From positions 1 through 64,000 of the forward strand of contig NZ_BBIW01000003.1 of NCBI RefSeq assembly GCF_000732325.1: 64,000 bases of DNA. Direction: 5' to 3'. This stretch comes from Paenibacillus sp. TCA20. GTDB lineage: Bacteria; Bacillota; Bacilli; Paenibacillales; Paenibacillaceae. How positions within the stretch are numbered: position 1 is the stretch's first letter; the number at the start of each line of letters is the position of its first letter. Shown here in pieces: positions 25,628-34,360 of the stretch. The notes under the pieces were generated by a model. The model ran no database searches, had not been told where the DNA came from, and saw only the letters and a program-made list of their open reading frames with translations. The translations under genes were made by a program, and so were the position numbers.

Positions 25628-27079
25628 TTGATTACATTTATCATATCAATCTTGCTGTTGGTACTCGGTTACTTCACGTATGGAAAATATATTGAAAAGA
25701 TGTTCGGGGTTAAAGATTCACGTTCGACCCCTGCTTATGTAAATCAGGACGGTGTAGACTATCTGCCGATGAGCACAAGCAAGAACTCGTTGATTCAGCT
25801 GCTCAATATTGCAGGTGTCGGCCCGATTTTTGGCCCGATTATGGGAGCGTTATACGGACCAGTTGCTTTTTTATGGATCGTATTCGGCTGTATTTTTGCC
25901 GGAGCGGTACATGACTATTTAACGGGTATGATCTCCATTCGCAACCGCGGAGCCCACCTGCCTGAGCTTGCGGGTAAGTTCCTTGGAAAAGTAATGAAGC
26001 ATGTTGTAAACGCATTCGCTATTTTGCTGCTGATCTTGGTAGGAACGGTGTTCGTCACTTCTCCAGCGAGCCTGATTCATAACCTGATAGAAGGACGAAT
26101 CAGCATGGGAATTATACTCATCGCTATTTTCGTTTACTACATTCTGGCTACATTGCTGCCGATTGATAAGATTATCGGTCGTTTCTATCCAATCTTTGGT
26201 GCACTGCTCTTGATATCTTCAGTGGGTGTCGGAGCTATGCTGATCTTTAAGCAAGCCCCAATTCCTGAGCTGACGCTGACGAACCTCCACCCGGATAATC
26301 TGCCGATCTTCCCACTGTTATTCCTGACGATTACATGTGGTGCCTTGTCAGGCTTTCATGCGACGCAGACACCGATTATCTCACGGACAACACAGCGTGA
26401 AGGGCAAGGGCGCAAAATTTTCTATGGTATGATGATCGCAGAGGGGATTATTGCCATGGTATGGGCTGCAGCAGCGATGAGCCTGTTCCAAGGTCCGGTT
26501 GGCTTAAATGAGCTGCTTGCAGAAGGAGGCACCGGGTTAGTTGTAAGTGAGGTAGCGAAGGTGACCCTTGGTGCATATGTGGGTACGCTTGCTGTGCTTG
26601 GTGTTATTGTCCTGCCGATTACTTCAGGCGATACAGCGTTCCGAAGTGCACGAATGATCATTGCAGACTATATCAAGCTGCCGCAGCTGAGCATTAAGAG
26701 ACGTCTGATCATTGCTGTTCCGCTCTTCGTTATTTCGATCGTACTGACTCAGATTGACTTTAACATCCTGTGGAGATATTTCTCTTGGGCGAATCAAGCA
26801 ACGGGTGTCATTGCCTTGTTTGTCGGAGCGATGTATCTGTATGTCGCACGGAAAAACTTCTGGGTAGCCCTCATTCCGGGAGCTCTAATGCTGTACACAA
26901 CCATGGTTTATATCCTGAATGCAGAGATTGGCTTCCGTATGAGCATGGATGCTTCGTATATAGCAGGAGGAGTCATTAGTGTTGTATTGGTTGTTGTCTT
27001 TTTCAGAGCTGCACAAAAAGCACGCGCCAATGAGCTTCCTCTGGACGTCGACGTATCAGATTACAACCGGGCAGCCTGA
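25628..27079 (+). CDS. cstA: CstA/BtsT-family transporter, probable pyruvate or peptide uptake
   Basis: The 483-residue polytopic protein has the CstA motifs GVGPIFGPIMGALYGP, AGAVHDYLTGMISIRNRG and GFHATQTPIISRTTQ, and a dozen or more membrane helices. It is shorter than E. coli CstA (about 700). The family includes the pyruvate/H+ symporter BtsT and peptide-linked CstA. The frame is open further upstream, but TTG 25628 has AAGGAGGCGG about 6 bp before it and starts right at the first helix. The LytS/LytTR pair next door and the operator upstream suggest pyruvate-responsive control. Confidence 0.9.
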   Translation: MITFIISILLLVLGYFTYGKYIEKMFGVKDSRSTPAYVNQDGVDYLPMSTSKNSLIQLLNIAGVGPIFGPIMGALYGPVAFLWIVFGCIFAGAVHDYLTGMISIRNRGAHLPELAGKFLGKVMKHVVNAFAILLLILVGTVFVTSPASLIHNLIEGRISMGIILIAIFVYYILATLLPIDKIIGRFYPIFGALLLISSVGVGAMLIFKQAPIPELTLTNLHPDNLPIFPLLFLTITCGALSGFHATQTPIISRTTQREGQGRKIFYGMMIAEGIIAMVWAAAAMSLFQGPVGLNELLAEGGTGLVVSEVAKVTLGAYVGTLAVLGVIVLPITSGDTAFRSARMIIADYIKLPQLSIKRRLIIAVPLFVISIVLTQIDFNILWRYFSWANQATGVIALFVGAMYLYVARKNFWVALIPGALMLYTTMVYILNAEIGFRMSMDASYIAGGVISVVLVVVFFRAAQKARANELPLDVDVSDYNRAA

Positions 27080-27112
27080 GCTTGAATGAGCAGGTAGATT
27101 ATATGTTCTAAT

Positions 27113-27170
27113 AAGAGGCACCGCTGCAGTGCGGATCATCTTGAGATGACGGGCTGCGGGGGTGCTCTTT
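27113..27170 (+). terminator. Terminator of cstA
   Basis: AAGAGGCACC (27113-27122) pairs with GGTGCTCTT (27161-27169) with one bulged base. An inner stem GCAG/CTGC and a short T-run are present. Confidence 0.5.
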
Positions 27171-27283
27171 ATATTTCACATCTTTTTTAACCACATATCA
27201 ATTAAATTCATTTACTCCATAGAACTGGACAACTAATTGGGATATAATGGGTAGGAAATCAAGAGAGGGCAGGTGTAACGTCG

Positions 27284-28978
27284 ATGAAATTTAGTGAATA
27301 TCGTTATGAAAGACCGGATGTAGCTCAGTTTGAACAAGAGTTTGGCAGTCTGCTTACCGTATTTCGCGAGGCGAAGAATGCGGACGATCAGGCCAAAGCG
27401 ATGAATGAGCTTAACAAGCTCAGAGGAGCCGTCGCCACACAGCTTACACTTGTCTCTATTCGTCATTCCGTGGATACCAACGATGAGTTCTACAAGGCTG
27501 AGAAAGATTTCTCCGATGAGACAACACCACTGTTCCAGAAATACATAACTGAGTACTATGATGCCCTAGCCCATTCCGAATTTCGTCCAGAGCTCGAAGC
27601 CCGTTTCGGGAAGCAGCTGTTCCAGCTCGCCGAGCTCGAGATCAAGACGTTCAGCCCTGACATCATTAGCGATCTGCAGCTTGAGAATAAGCTGACAACG
27701 GAATACTCCAAGCTGATTGCATCAGCCAAGATTGAGTTTGAAGGTGAGGAGCGTACACTATCCCAGCTCATCCCATTTGGCGAATCAACGGATCGCTCCA
27801 TGCGCAAACGGGCGGAGGAAGCACGTACTGCCTTTATGAGCGAGCATGAGGAAACACTGGACCGCATCTATGATGATCTGGTTAAGGTAAGAACAAGCAT
27901 GGCGATCAAGCTGGGCTTTAACAATTTTGTAGAGATGGGCTATGCCCGCATGAGTCGTATTGGCTATAACGCCGAAATGGTTGAGAAATTCCGCGCTCAG
28001 GTGCTGGAGCATATCGTACCGGTAGCCTCCAAGCTCAAGGAGCGTCAGCGTAATCGGATTGGCGTAGACGAGCTCTACTACTACGACGAGAATGTAGTCT
28101 TCCCTACTGGGAATGCAACGCCTAAGGGGGACCCGGAATGGATTGTCCAGAACGGGAAGAAGATGTACGATGAGCTGTCACCAGAGATGAGTGAGTTCTT
28201 CAACTTTATGCTTGATAATGAGCTGATGGATCTGGTCAGCAAAAAAGGAAAGCGCAGCGGTGGATACTGCACGTTCATCTCAGACTACAAAGCTCCGTTT
28301 ATCTTCTCGAACTTTAACGGAACATCCGGAGATATTGACGTACTGACCCACGAGGCAGGCCACGCTTTTCAAGTGTATCAGAGCCGTGACCTTGGCGTTC
28401 CTGAGTATATGTTCCCGACACATGAAGCTGCCGAGATTCATTCGATGAGCATGGAATTTTTCACTTGGCCGTGGATGGAGCTATTCTTCGAGCATGAAGT
28501 GGATAAATACCGTTTCGAGCATCTCGCAAGCGGTCTTATCTTTATTCCTTACGGCGTATCGGTAGATGAATTCCAGCATTTTGTCTATGCGAATCCAGAA
28601 GCGACTCCAGCAGAACGGAAGCAGGCATGGCGTGAGATCGAACGGAAGTATCTGCCGCACCGCAATTACGAGAACAACAGTTATCTGGAGCAAGGCGGCT
28701 TCTGGCATAAGCAGGGCCACATATTCGGCTCTCCGTTTTACTATATTGATTACACCCTTGCTCAAATCTGTGCATTCCAGTTCTGGAAGCGTTCGAGAGA
28801 AGATTATGCTGCGGCATGGGCCGATTATTTGAATCTCTGTCGTCAGGGAGGAAGCAAATCCTTTACGGAGCTGGTGGCCATCGCGGGCCTGATCTCTCCA
28901 TTTGAAGAAGGCTGTGTCACCTCGGTGATCGGAACGATTGAAGAATGGCTCGACAGCGTGGATGATACGGCACTGTAA
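27284..28978 (+). CDS. pepF: M3-family oligoendopeptidase
   Basis: The 564-residue zinc peptidase has the active-site motif THEAGHAFQVYQS and a downstream metal Glu in AAEIHSMSMEFFTW, both characteristic of the M3 family (PepF/YjbG-like, cytosolic). It cleaves short peptides. Length is normal. Start ATG with AGAGAGGGCAGG upstream and TATAAT around 27243-27248. No operon partner is evident. Confidence 0.93.
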   Translation: MKFSEYRYERPDVAQFEQEFGSLLTVFREAKNADDQAKAMNELNKLRGAVATQLTLVSIRHSVDTNDEFYKAEKDFSDETTPLFQKYITEYYDALAHSEFRPELEARFGKQLFQLAELEIKTFSPDIISDLQLENKLTTEYSKLIASAKIEFEGEERTLSQLIPFGESTDRSMRKRAEEARTAFMSEHEETLDRIYDDLVKVRTSMAIKLGFNNFVEMGYARMSRIGYNAEMVEKFRAQVLEHIVPVASKLKERQRNRIGVDELYYYDENVVFPTGNATPKGDPEWIVQNGKKMYDELSPEMSEFFNFMLDNELMDLVSKKGKRSGGYCTFISDYKAPFIFSNFNGTSGDIDVLTHEAGHAFQVYQSRDLGVPEYMFPTHEAAEIHSMSMEFFTWPWMELFFEHEVDKYRFEHLASGLIFIPYGVSVDEFQHFVYANPEATPAERKQAWREIERKYLPHRNYENNSYLEQGGFWHKQGHIFGSPFYYIDYTLAQICAFQFWKRSREDYAAAWADYLNLCRQGGSKSFTELVAIAGLISPFEEGCVTSVIGTIEEWLDSVDDTAL

Positions 28979-29039
28979 GTCGGACAATGATACTGACCAT
29001 TAAAAGCGAGATTGAAATCAAGCTCCAAAACGTCAATAT

Positions 29040-29069
29040 TTGACTTTATCCTTGTCAATCTTGTATAAT
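29040..29069 (+). promoter_or_regulatory. Sigma-A promoter of the leuS T-box transcript
   Basis: TTGACT (29040-29045), 18 bp, TATAAT (29064-29069), just before the T-box leader. Confidence 0.75.
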
Positions 29070-29084
29070 GATCCCGATTATTAC

Positions 29085-29362
29085 TGAATTTTCGATGAAG
29101 AGGAATAGTAATAGCGCCTGTGTATTTCAGAGAGCCAGCGGATGGTGCAAGCTGGTTGCCGGAGCACTATGAACTCGCCTTGGAGATATGAGGTTAAGCT
29201 ATTTGTACAGCATTTGGTAAGCCTCATCGGTTCACCGCCGTTACAGGGTGCTTAAGGGAGTGGACGACGAAGCACGTTTGTCCGCTAACTAGGGTGGTAC
29301 CACGGGAATTACAACCTCTCGTCCCTAGCGATGACACGCTATGGGATGCGGAGGTTTTTTTT
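29085..29362 (+). promoter_or_regulatory. T-box leader of leuS
   Basis: The T-box sequence AGGGTGGTACCACGG (29291-29305) comes before a terminator stem (AACCTC... near 29312 with GGAGGTT near 29356) and a T-run. The proximal Stem I region carries GAACTC near 29171-29176, with CTC (29174-29176) as the probable leucine specifier codon. Uncharged leucyl-tRNA should favour the antiterminator and raise leuS expression. The start is approximate. The 130 bp from 29363 to leuS show nothing further. Confidence 0.93.
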
Positions 29363-29491
29363 GATTATAGAATTCATTTCGTTGCAAGCCGCATGGCTGG
29401 CTGAACCATTCTGTAATCGCGAGGAAGAGTCTGTCAGGACCATAACGATTGACGCTCTTCTTATTGGTTATGATGACGAGGAGGATGTACA

Positions 29492-31930
29492 TTGAGTCAG
29501 AAAGAACAGCCGAAGCACGGCTATAATCCCCAGGCAATTGAGCCGAAATGGCAGCAATACTGGGATCAGAACAAGACATTTAAGACAGAGGAAAATCCGG
29601 ACAAACCGAAGTTCTATGCCCTGGATATGTTCCCTTATCCTTCAGGTGCAGGACTGCACGTAGGACATCCAGAGGGCTATACGGCAACTGATATCGTGTC
29701 CCGATACAAGAGAATGCGCGGCTACAACGTGCTTCATCCTATGGGCTGGGATGCCTTTGGACTTCCTGCAGAGCAGCATGCCATTGATACAGGACAGCAT
29801 CCACGGGATATTACCGTGAAGAATGTTAATAACTTCCGTCGTCAGATCAAATCACTCGGCTTCTCTTATGACTGGGATCGTGAGATCAGCACGACCGATC
29901 CTGATTACTACAAATGGACGCAGTGGATCTTCATCCAGCTGTACAATCGAGGTCTGGCCTATGTATCCGAAGTGCCGGTAAACTGGTGTGAAGAGCTGGG
30001 AACGGTGCTTGCTAACGAAGAAGTCATCGACGGCAAGAGTGAGCGCGGCGGATTCCCGGTTGTGCGCAAGCCGATGCGTCAATGGGTGCTGAAAATTACG
30101 GAATATGCCGATCGTTTGCTTGATGACCTCGACGAACTGGACTGGGCAGAGAGCATTAAGGATATGCAGCGGAACTGGATCGGAAGATCCAAAGGTGCGG
30201 AGGTGACCTTCCCTCTCGAAGGTCATAATGCAGGGGTTACGGTATTTACAACCCGCCCAGACACCCTGTTCGGTGCAAGCTATGCGGTACTTGCTCCAGA
30301 GCATGAACTGGTAGCAGACATCACAACAGCTGAACAGCGTGAAGCCGTTGAAGCATACATTGAGAAGGCTTCACGGAAGAGTGATCTCGAGCGTACCGAT
30401 CTTGCGAAGGAGAAGACAGGTGTGTTCACAGGGGCTTATGTCATCAATCCTGTAAACGGGGCGAAGCTGCCTGTATGGATTGCAGACTATGTACTGGCTG
30501 GTTATGGTACAGGTGCGATTATGGCCGTTCCGGGTCATGACAGCCGTGACTGGGAATTCGCCAAGGAATTCGGCCTTGATATTATCGAGGTGGTATCCGG
30601 CGGTGATGTAACACAAGAAGCGTACACAGGTGACGGAGCCCACGTGAATTCCGGCTTCCTCGATGGTCTGCATAACGAAGAAGCGATCGCAGCTGCGATC
30701 TCATGGCTTGAAGAGAACGGCAAGGGTCAAGGCAAAGTGACCTACCGTCTGCGGGACTGGCTGTTCAGCCGTCAGCGTTATTGGGGAGAGCCGATTCCGA
30801 TTCTGCATCTGGAAGACGGAACGATGAAGACTGTGCCTGAGGATCAGCTGCCGCTGGTACTGCCTGATGTAGAGCAAATCAAGCCTTCCGGCACAGGTGA
30901 ATCTCCGCTTGCTAACGTAACGGAGTGGATTAATACTGTTGATCCGGAGACGGGCATGAAGGCTCGCCGTGAGACGAATACGATGCCGCAATGGGCGGGA
31001 AGCTGCTGGTATTACCTGCGCTTTATTGATCCTCACAATGACAAGGAGCTTGTCTCGAAGGAGAAGCAGCGCGAATGGCTGCCGGTAGACTTGTATATCG
31101 GTGGAGCGGAGCATGCAGTGCTTCACCTTCTGTACGCTCGTTTCTGGCACAAAGTGCTGTATGATCTGGGCGTAGTGGAGACGAAGGAACCATTCCACAA
31201 GCTGGTGAACCAGGGTATGATTCTTGGAACCAATAACGAGAAGATGAGTAAATCCCGCGGTAATGTCATTAATCCAGATGATATCGTTGATAACTTTGGT
31301 GCGGATACACTGCGTATTTATGAGATGTTTATGGGACCGCTCGAAGCGACCAAGCCTTGGAACGAGAATGGCGTTGAAGGCGCACACCGCTTCCTGGCTC
31401 GCGTATGGCGCCTGTTTATCAACGAGGATGGCACTCTGAACGAGAAGATCAGCGATCAAGGCACCGAGGAATTCAAGCGTACATGGCATAAGACGATTAA
31501 GAAAGTAACCGACGATCTGGAGCACCTGCGCTTCAATACTGCGATCAGTCAGCTTATGATCTTCATCAATGAAGCATACAAGGCAGAGCGTCTTCCGCGC
31601 GAAGCAATGGAGAACTTTGTTCAGCTCTTGTCACCGCTTGCTCCGCACATTGCAGAAGAGCTGTGGTCCCGCCTTGGTCATGAAGAGAGCGTGACTTATG
31701 TTGCTTGGCCGGGCTACGATGAATCACTCACAGTAGATAAGGAAGTCGAGATCGTTATTCAGATCAATGGTAAGATTGTACAGCGTGCACACGTGGCAGC
31801 TGACCTCGATGCCAAAGGACTTGAAGCCCATAGTTTAGAGCTGCCTGCCATTAAAGAAGCACTTTCTGGCAAAACAATCCGTAAAGTGATTGCTGTACCA
31901 GGCAAGCTTGTTAATATTGTTGCCGGTTAA
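29492..31930 (+). CDS. leuS: Leucyl-tRNA synthetase
   Basis: The 812-residue class I synthetase has the HIGH-type motif [14 protein letters not shown], the editing domain with [12 protein letters not shown], the catalytic WSW-region analogue [11 protein letters not shown], and KMSKS in [10 protein letters not shown]. The C-terminal anticodon-binding part is complete. It starts at TTG 29492 with GAGGAGGA upstream. It is controlled by the T-box leader. Its last 20 bp overlap the end of comER on the opposite strand. Confidence 0.97.
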   Translation: MSQKEQPKHGYNPQAIEPKWQQYWDQNKTFKTEENPDKPKFYALDMFPYPSGAGLHVGHPEGYTATDIVSRYKRMRGYNVLHPMGWDAFGLPAEQHAIDTGQHPRDITVKNVNNFRRQIKSLGFSYDWDREISTTDPDYYKWTQWIFIQLYNRGLAYVSEVPVNWCEELGTVLANEEVIDGKSERGGFPVVRKPMRQWVLKITEYADRLLDDLDELDWAESIKDMQRNWIGRSKGAEVTFPLEGHNAGVTVFTTRPDTLFGASYAVLAPEHELVADITTAEQREAVEAYIEKASRKSDLERTDLAKEKTGVFTGAYVINPVNGAKLPVWIADYVLAGYGTGAIMAVPGHDSRDWEFAKEFGLDIIEVVSGGDVTQEAYTGDGAHVNSGFLDGLHNEEAIAAAISWLEENGKGQGKVTYRLRDWLFSRQRYWGEPIPILHLEDGTMKTVPEDQLPLVLPDVEQIKPSGTGESPLANVTEWINTVDPETGMKARRETNTMPQWAGSCWYYLRFIDPHNDKELVSKEKQREWLPVDLYIGGAEHAVLHLLYARFWHKVLYDLGVVETKEPFHKLVNQGMILGTNNEKMSKSRGNVINPDDIVDNFGADTLRIYEMFMGPLEATKPWNENGVEGAHRFLARVWRLFINEDGTLNEKISDQGTEEFKRTWHKTIKKVTDDLEHLRFNTAISQLMIFINEAYKAERLPREAMENFVQLLSPLAPHIAEELWSRLGHEESVTYVAWPGYDESLTVDKEVEIVIQINGKIVQRAHVAADLDAKGLEAHSLELPAIKEALSGKTIRKVIAVPGKLVNIVAG

Positions 31931-32759
31931 TTTCACCCGCTCCGAATTCGGCATCCAGCTGTTCCAGGTCTTCTTCGTATTTTGCATGCGTCACCTGGAT
32001 CAATTGGTCGAATACGCCAGCTAGGTTGGAATCCAGTAAATTTAGTGCCTTGGCGGTAATACCGCCAGGGACGGCAACACGTTTTTGGAGCTGTGACGGT
32101 GTCATGGCTCCTTCTGTTAACAGCTTACCTGTTCCAAGGAGCATTTCACTGGCCAGGCAAGTGGCTTCCTCATGATCAATTCCGGTATGCTGCACGGCTG
32201 CCTGGATCCATTGCTCCAGAAAAAAAGCGATGAATGCGGGTCCGCAGCTGGTAAGATCAGAGCTGATCCGGGTAAAAGTTTCTTCTACCTGGACCGGTCT
32301 GCTGATATAGGAGAACAGCTGCTCGACCCGTTTTTTATCTTCATCCTTCATTCGATTTCCATGAATACATAGAGATGCCCCGCTTCCTCTCAAATGAGTG
32401 ATGCTAGGGATGATTTTCGTAATTTTACAAGGCAGTACGGACTCCAAATGCCGGATTTGAACCGGGCTCGTAATCGAAATAAGAATATGCTCCGGTTTGA
32501 TGAAGGGCTTGATATCCTGAGCAACTTCTTTAAATTCATGCGGCTTTACGCATAAGAAAATGAAGTTTGCTTTCATGACGGTTTCCTGATTGGTTTCAGC
32601 GGCTTTCAGACCCGGATAGATGGATGAAAGCTTTAGAACTTTGGCATGTGTCCGATTGCTTGCCACGATTTGTCTAGCGTCAAGTGCTCCGGAAGCAAGG
32701 AAGGCGTTAATGAGTAAACTTCCCATGCTGCCGGTTCCGATAAATCCAACCTTCAACAT
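31911..32759 (-). CDS. comER: ComER, pyrroline-5-carboxylate reductase-like late competence protein
   Basis: A 282-residue ProC-like protein: the N-terminal Rossmann motif [12 protein letters not shown] and conserved [11 protein letters not shown], then [12 protein letters not shown] and [13 protein letters not shown]. Divergent placement upstream of comEA is the B. subtilis arrangement, which identifies it as ComER rather than the biosynthetic ProC. In Bacillus it is not needed for transformation; a link to sporulation and biofilm has been reported. It ends inside the 3' end of leuS. Confidence 0.9.
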   Translation of the reverse strand: MLKVGFIGTGSMGSLLINAFLASGALDARQIVASNRTHAKVLKLSSIYPGLKAAETNQETVMKANFIFLCVKPHEFKEVAQDIKPFIKPEHILISITSPVQIRHLESVLPCKITKIIPSITHLRGSGASLCIHGNRMKDEDKKRVEQLFSYISRPVQVEETFTRISSDLTSCGPAFIAFFLEQWIQAAVQHTGIDHEEATCLASEMLLGTGKLLTEGAMTPSQLQKRVAVPGGITAKALNLLDSNLAGVFDQLIQVTHAKYEEDLEQLDAEFGAGEINRQQY

Positions 32760-32891
32760 CTTGAGGTTCCCCCTTTCTTGCTTTACGGTACTTACGCAGG
32801 CTTACGTTCTTCTTAGTGTATGCACCAGGTCTTGGACTACATGACGACAAATTTTACATCAATGTCACAATAGTTTAGGAGGTTTTATGAG

Positions 32892-33557
32892 GTGAAGAGA
32901 GGAACCATTGCCATAGCCTTGACAGCTCTGTCTGCAAGCGCGCTCATATTGTTTGGAGGATCTGGTGATTCGGGCACGGAAGAATGGACCGAAATCAGTG
33001 ACAGAGTTGCCCTATCTGTAAATGAAGGGAATGCAAATACGGAGGATAGAGCTGGGTCAGCTGAGGGCAAGGAGACGAAGGCTGATGGGAGTACGGAGAC
33101 AGAAGCTTCATTGGGTATTGGTGAGCAAACTGTAGATGGGCAGTCTGTAAGTGAAAGTACTCCTTCTGCCAAGGCACACGTAACTTCAAGCGAGGTGGAA
33201 GAGGCAGTCAGTGATAAGGCAGTGGATCCCTTACCAGAGATGATGGAGGCTGACCGTGTTGCAGGGGAGGATCTAAGCTCTTCACAAGCGGTACAAAATA
33301 CAGAGCCGGCCGCTGACACTATAGCGTCAGCAGAGTCAGCAGGGGTAAATTCTGCTGCTGAAGGCAAGGTAGCTGTTAACACAGCTGCGCTGGCAGAGCT
33401 GATGGAGCTTCCTGGTATAGGTGAGAAGAAAGCACAGGCGATCATCGATTATCGTGCTGAGCATGGCCCTTTTCAGAAACTGAGTGATTTGACGAATGTG
33501 AAAGGAATCGGCATGAAGATGCTGGAGAAAATGTCTCCCTATCTATATATTAATTAA
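32892..33557 (+). CDS. comEA: ComEA-type DNA receptor, lacking an SLBB domain
   Basis: The 221-residue protein has an N-terminal membrane anchor (about 5-25), a long acidic Ser/Glu/Ala linker (about 30-155) and C-terminal tandem helix-hairpin-helix motifs ([19 protein letters not shown] and [15 protein letters not shown]). ComEA binds incoming DNA outside the membrane and passes it to ComEC. The SLBB domain of B. subtilis ComEA (VKGAVxxPGVY type) is not seen; the acidic linker takes its place. GTG start at 32892, AGGAGG 9 bp upstream. Confidence 0.9.
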   Translation: MKRGTIAIALTALSASALILFGGSGDSGTEEWTEISDRVALSVNEGNANTEDRAGSAEGKETKADGSTETEASLGIGEQTVDGQSVSESTPSAKAHVTSSEVEEAVSDKAVDPLPEMMEADRVAGEDLSSSQAVQNTEPAADTIASAESAGVNSAAEGKVAVNTAALAELMELPGIGEKKAQAIIDYRAEHGPFQKLSDLTNVKGIGMKMLEKMSPYLYIN

Positions 33558-33560
33558 TAT

Positions 33561-33687
33561 AATCAATTTCATAATACCTTTGGCTGCTATTTGGCTGCTT
33601 TAATCAAGAGTATATATAGATCAAAATGGTTTTACTTGTCTATATATAGTTCCAAATTCACCTTTTTTATGTTTATGAAATTGATTC
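33561..33687. repeat. Inverted-repeat element between comEA and comEB (MITE-like)
   Basis: AATCAATTTCATAA (33561-33574) is the exact reverse complement of 33673-33686. Between them lies an AT-rich hairpin, TATATATAGA (33611-33620) with TCTATATATA (33639-33648). The first 21 bp (33561-33581) recur exactly, in inverse orientation, at 54415-54435 upstream of hemW. It holds no gene. Confidence 0.6.
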
Positions 33688-33727
33688 AGTAACAGCGTAA
33701 TCAATGTCTAAGGAGTAGTGAGGAACG

Positions 33728-34246
33728 ATGTGTGCAGACATAAGAAAAGACTGGGATACTTACTTCATGGATATCGCTTATATGGTATCTACCCGTTCAA
33801 GATGCCCCCGCCGACATGTAGGAGCCGTACTCGTACAGGGAAAAAAGCTGCTCGGTACAGCTTATAATGGAGCACCCATGGGTGTACCGGATTGTTCAGA
33901 GGCTGGGTGTATGATCTCCGAGGAATACGAACTTACGAACCAGGATGGCAAGGAGGTTATGGTGAAGAAGCAGCGCTGTGTCCGCACCATTCATGCCGAG
34001 CAGAATCTGCTCTTGTTCACGGACCGAGCCGATCGGGAGGGCTCCTCTGTATATGTGACGGATGAGCCCTGCTGGACTTGTGCAAATATGCTGGCCAACA
34101 GCGGGATTACAGAAATTGTATTTCATAGACCTTATCCGAAGGATACGAGCAAGGTTCGCCAGATGATGGAGCATAAAGGGATTACATTCCGTTCGCTCAG
34201 CGGGTATGAGCCACCAAGAGAAACACTGATGACCGTATCGGATTAA
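33728..34246 (+). CDS. comEB: ComEB, dCMP deaminase family
   Basis: The 172-residue zinc enzyme has the deaminase motifs TIHAEQNLLLF (His and catalytic Glu) and DEPCWTCANML (two Cys ligands). It converts dCMP to dUMP for dTTP synthesis. It sits in the com operon, though in Bacillus it is dispensable for transformation. The ATG follows AAGGAGTAGTGAGG. A terminator separates it from comEC. Confidence 0.95.
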   Translation: MCADIRKDWDTYFMDIAYMVSTRSRCPRRHVGAVLVQGKKLLGTAYNGAPMGVPDCSEAGCMISEEYELTNQDGKEVMVKKQRCVRTIHAEQNLLLFTDRADREGSSVYVTDEPCWTCANMLANSGITEIVFHRPYPKDTSKVRQMMEHKGITFRSLSGYEPPRETLMTVSD

Positions 34247-34285
34247 TGGCTCGAAAGTGAGCCTTAACAATTATAATGAAGAGGA

Positions 34286-34338
34286 AGAACCTCGAAGGCA
34301 GCCAGGGGAATGTGGCTTGTATTCGGGGTTCTTTTTTT
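34286..34338 (+). terminator. Intrinsic terminator or attenuator before comEC
   Basis: AGAACCTCGAA (34286-34296) pairs with TTCGGGGTTCT (34322-34332), 11 bp with one wobble, and is followed by TTTTTTT. TATAAT at 34272-34277 lies just upstream. The apical loop contains the first possible comEC ATG. Confidence 0.7.
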
Positions 34339-34360
34339 GTGCTGCAGGAAGGAGGGTCCA

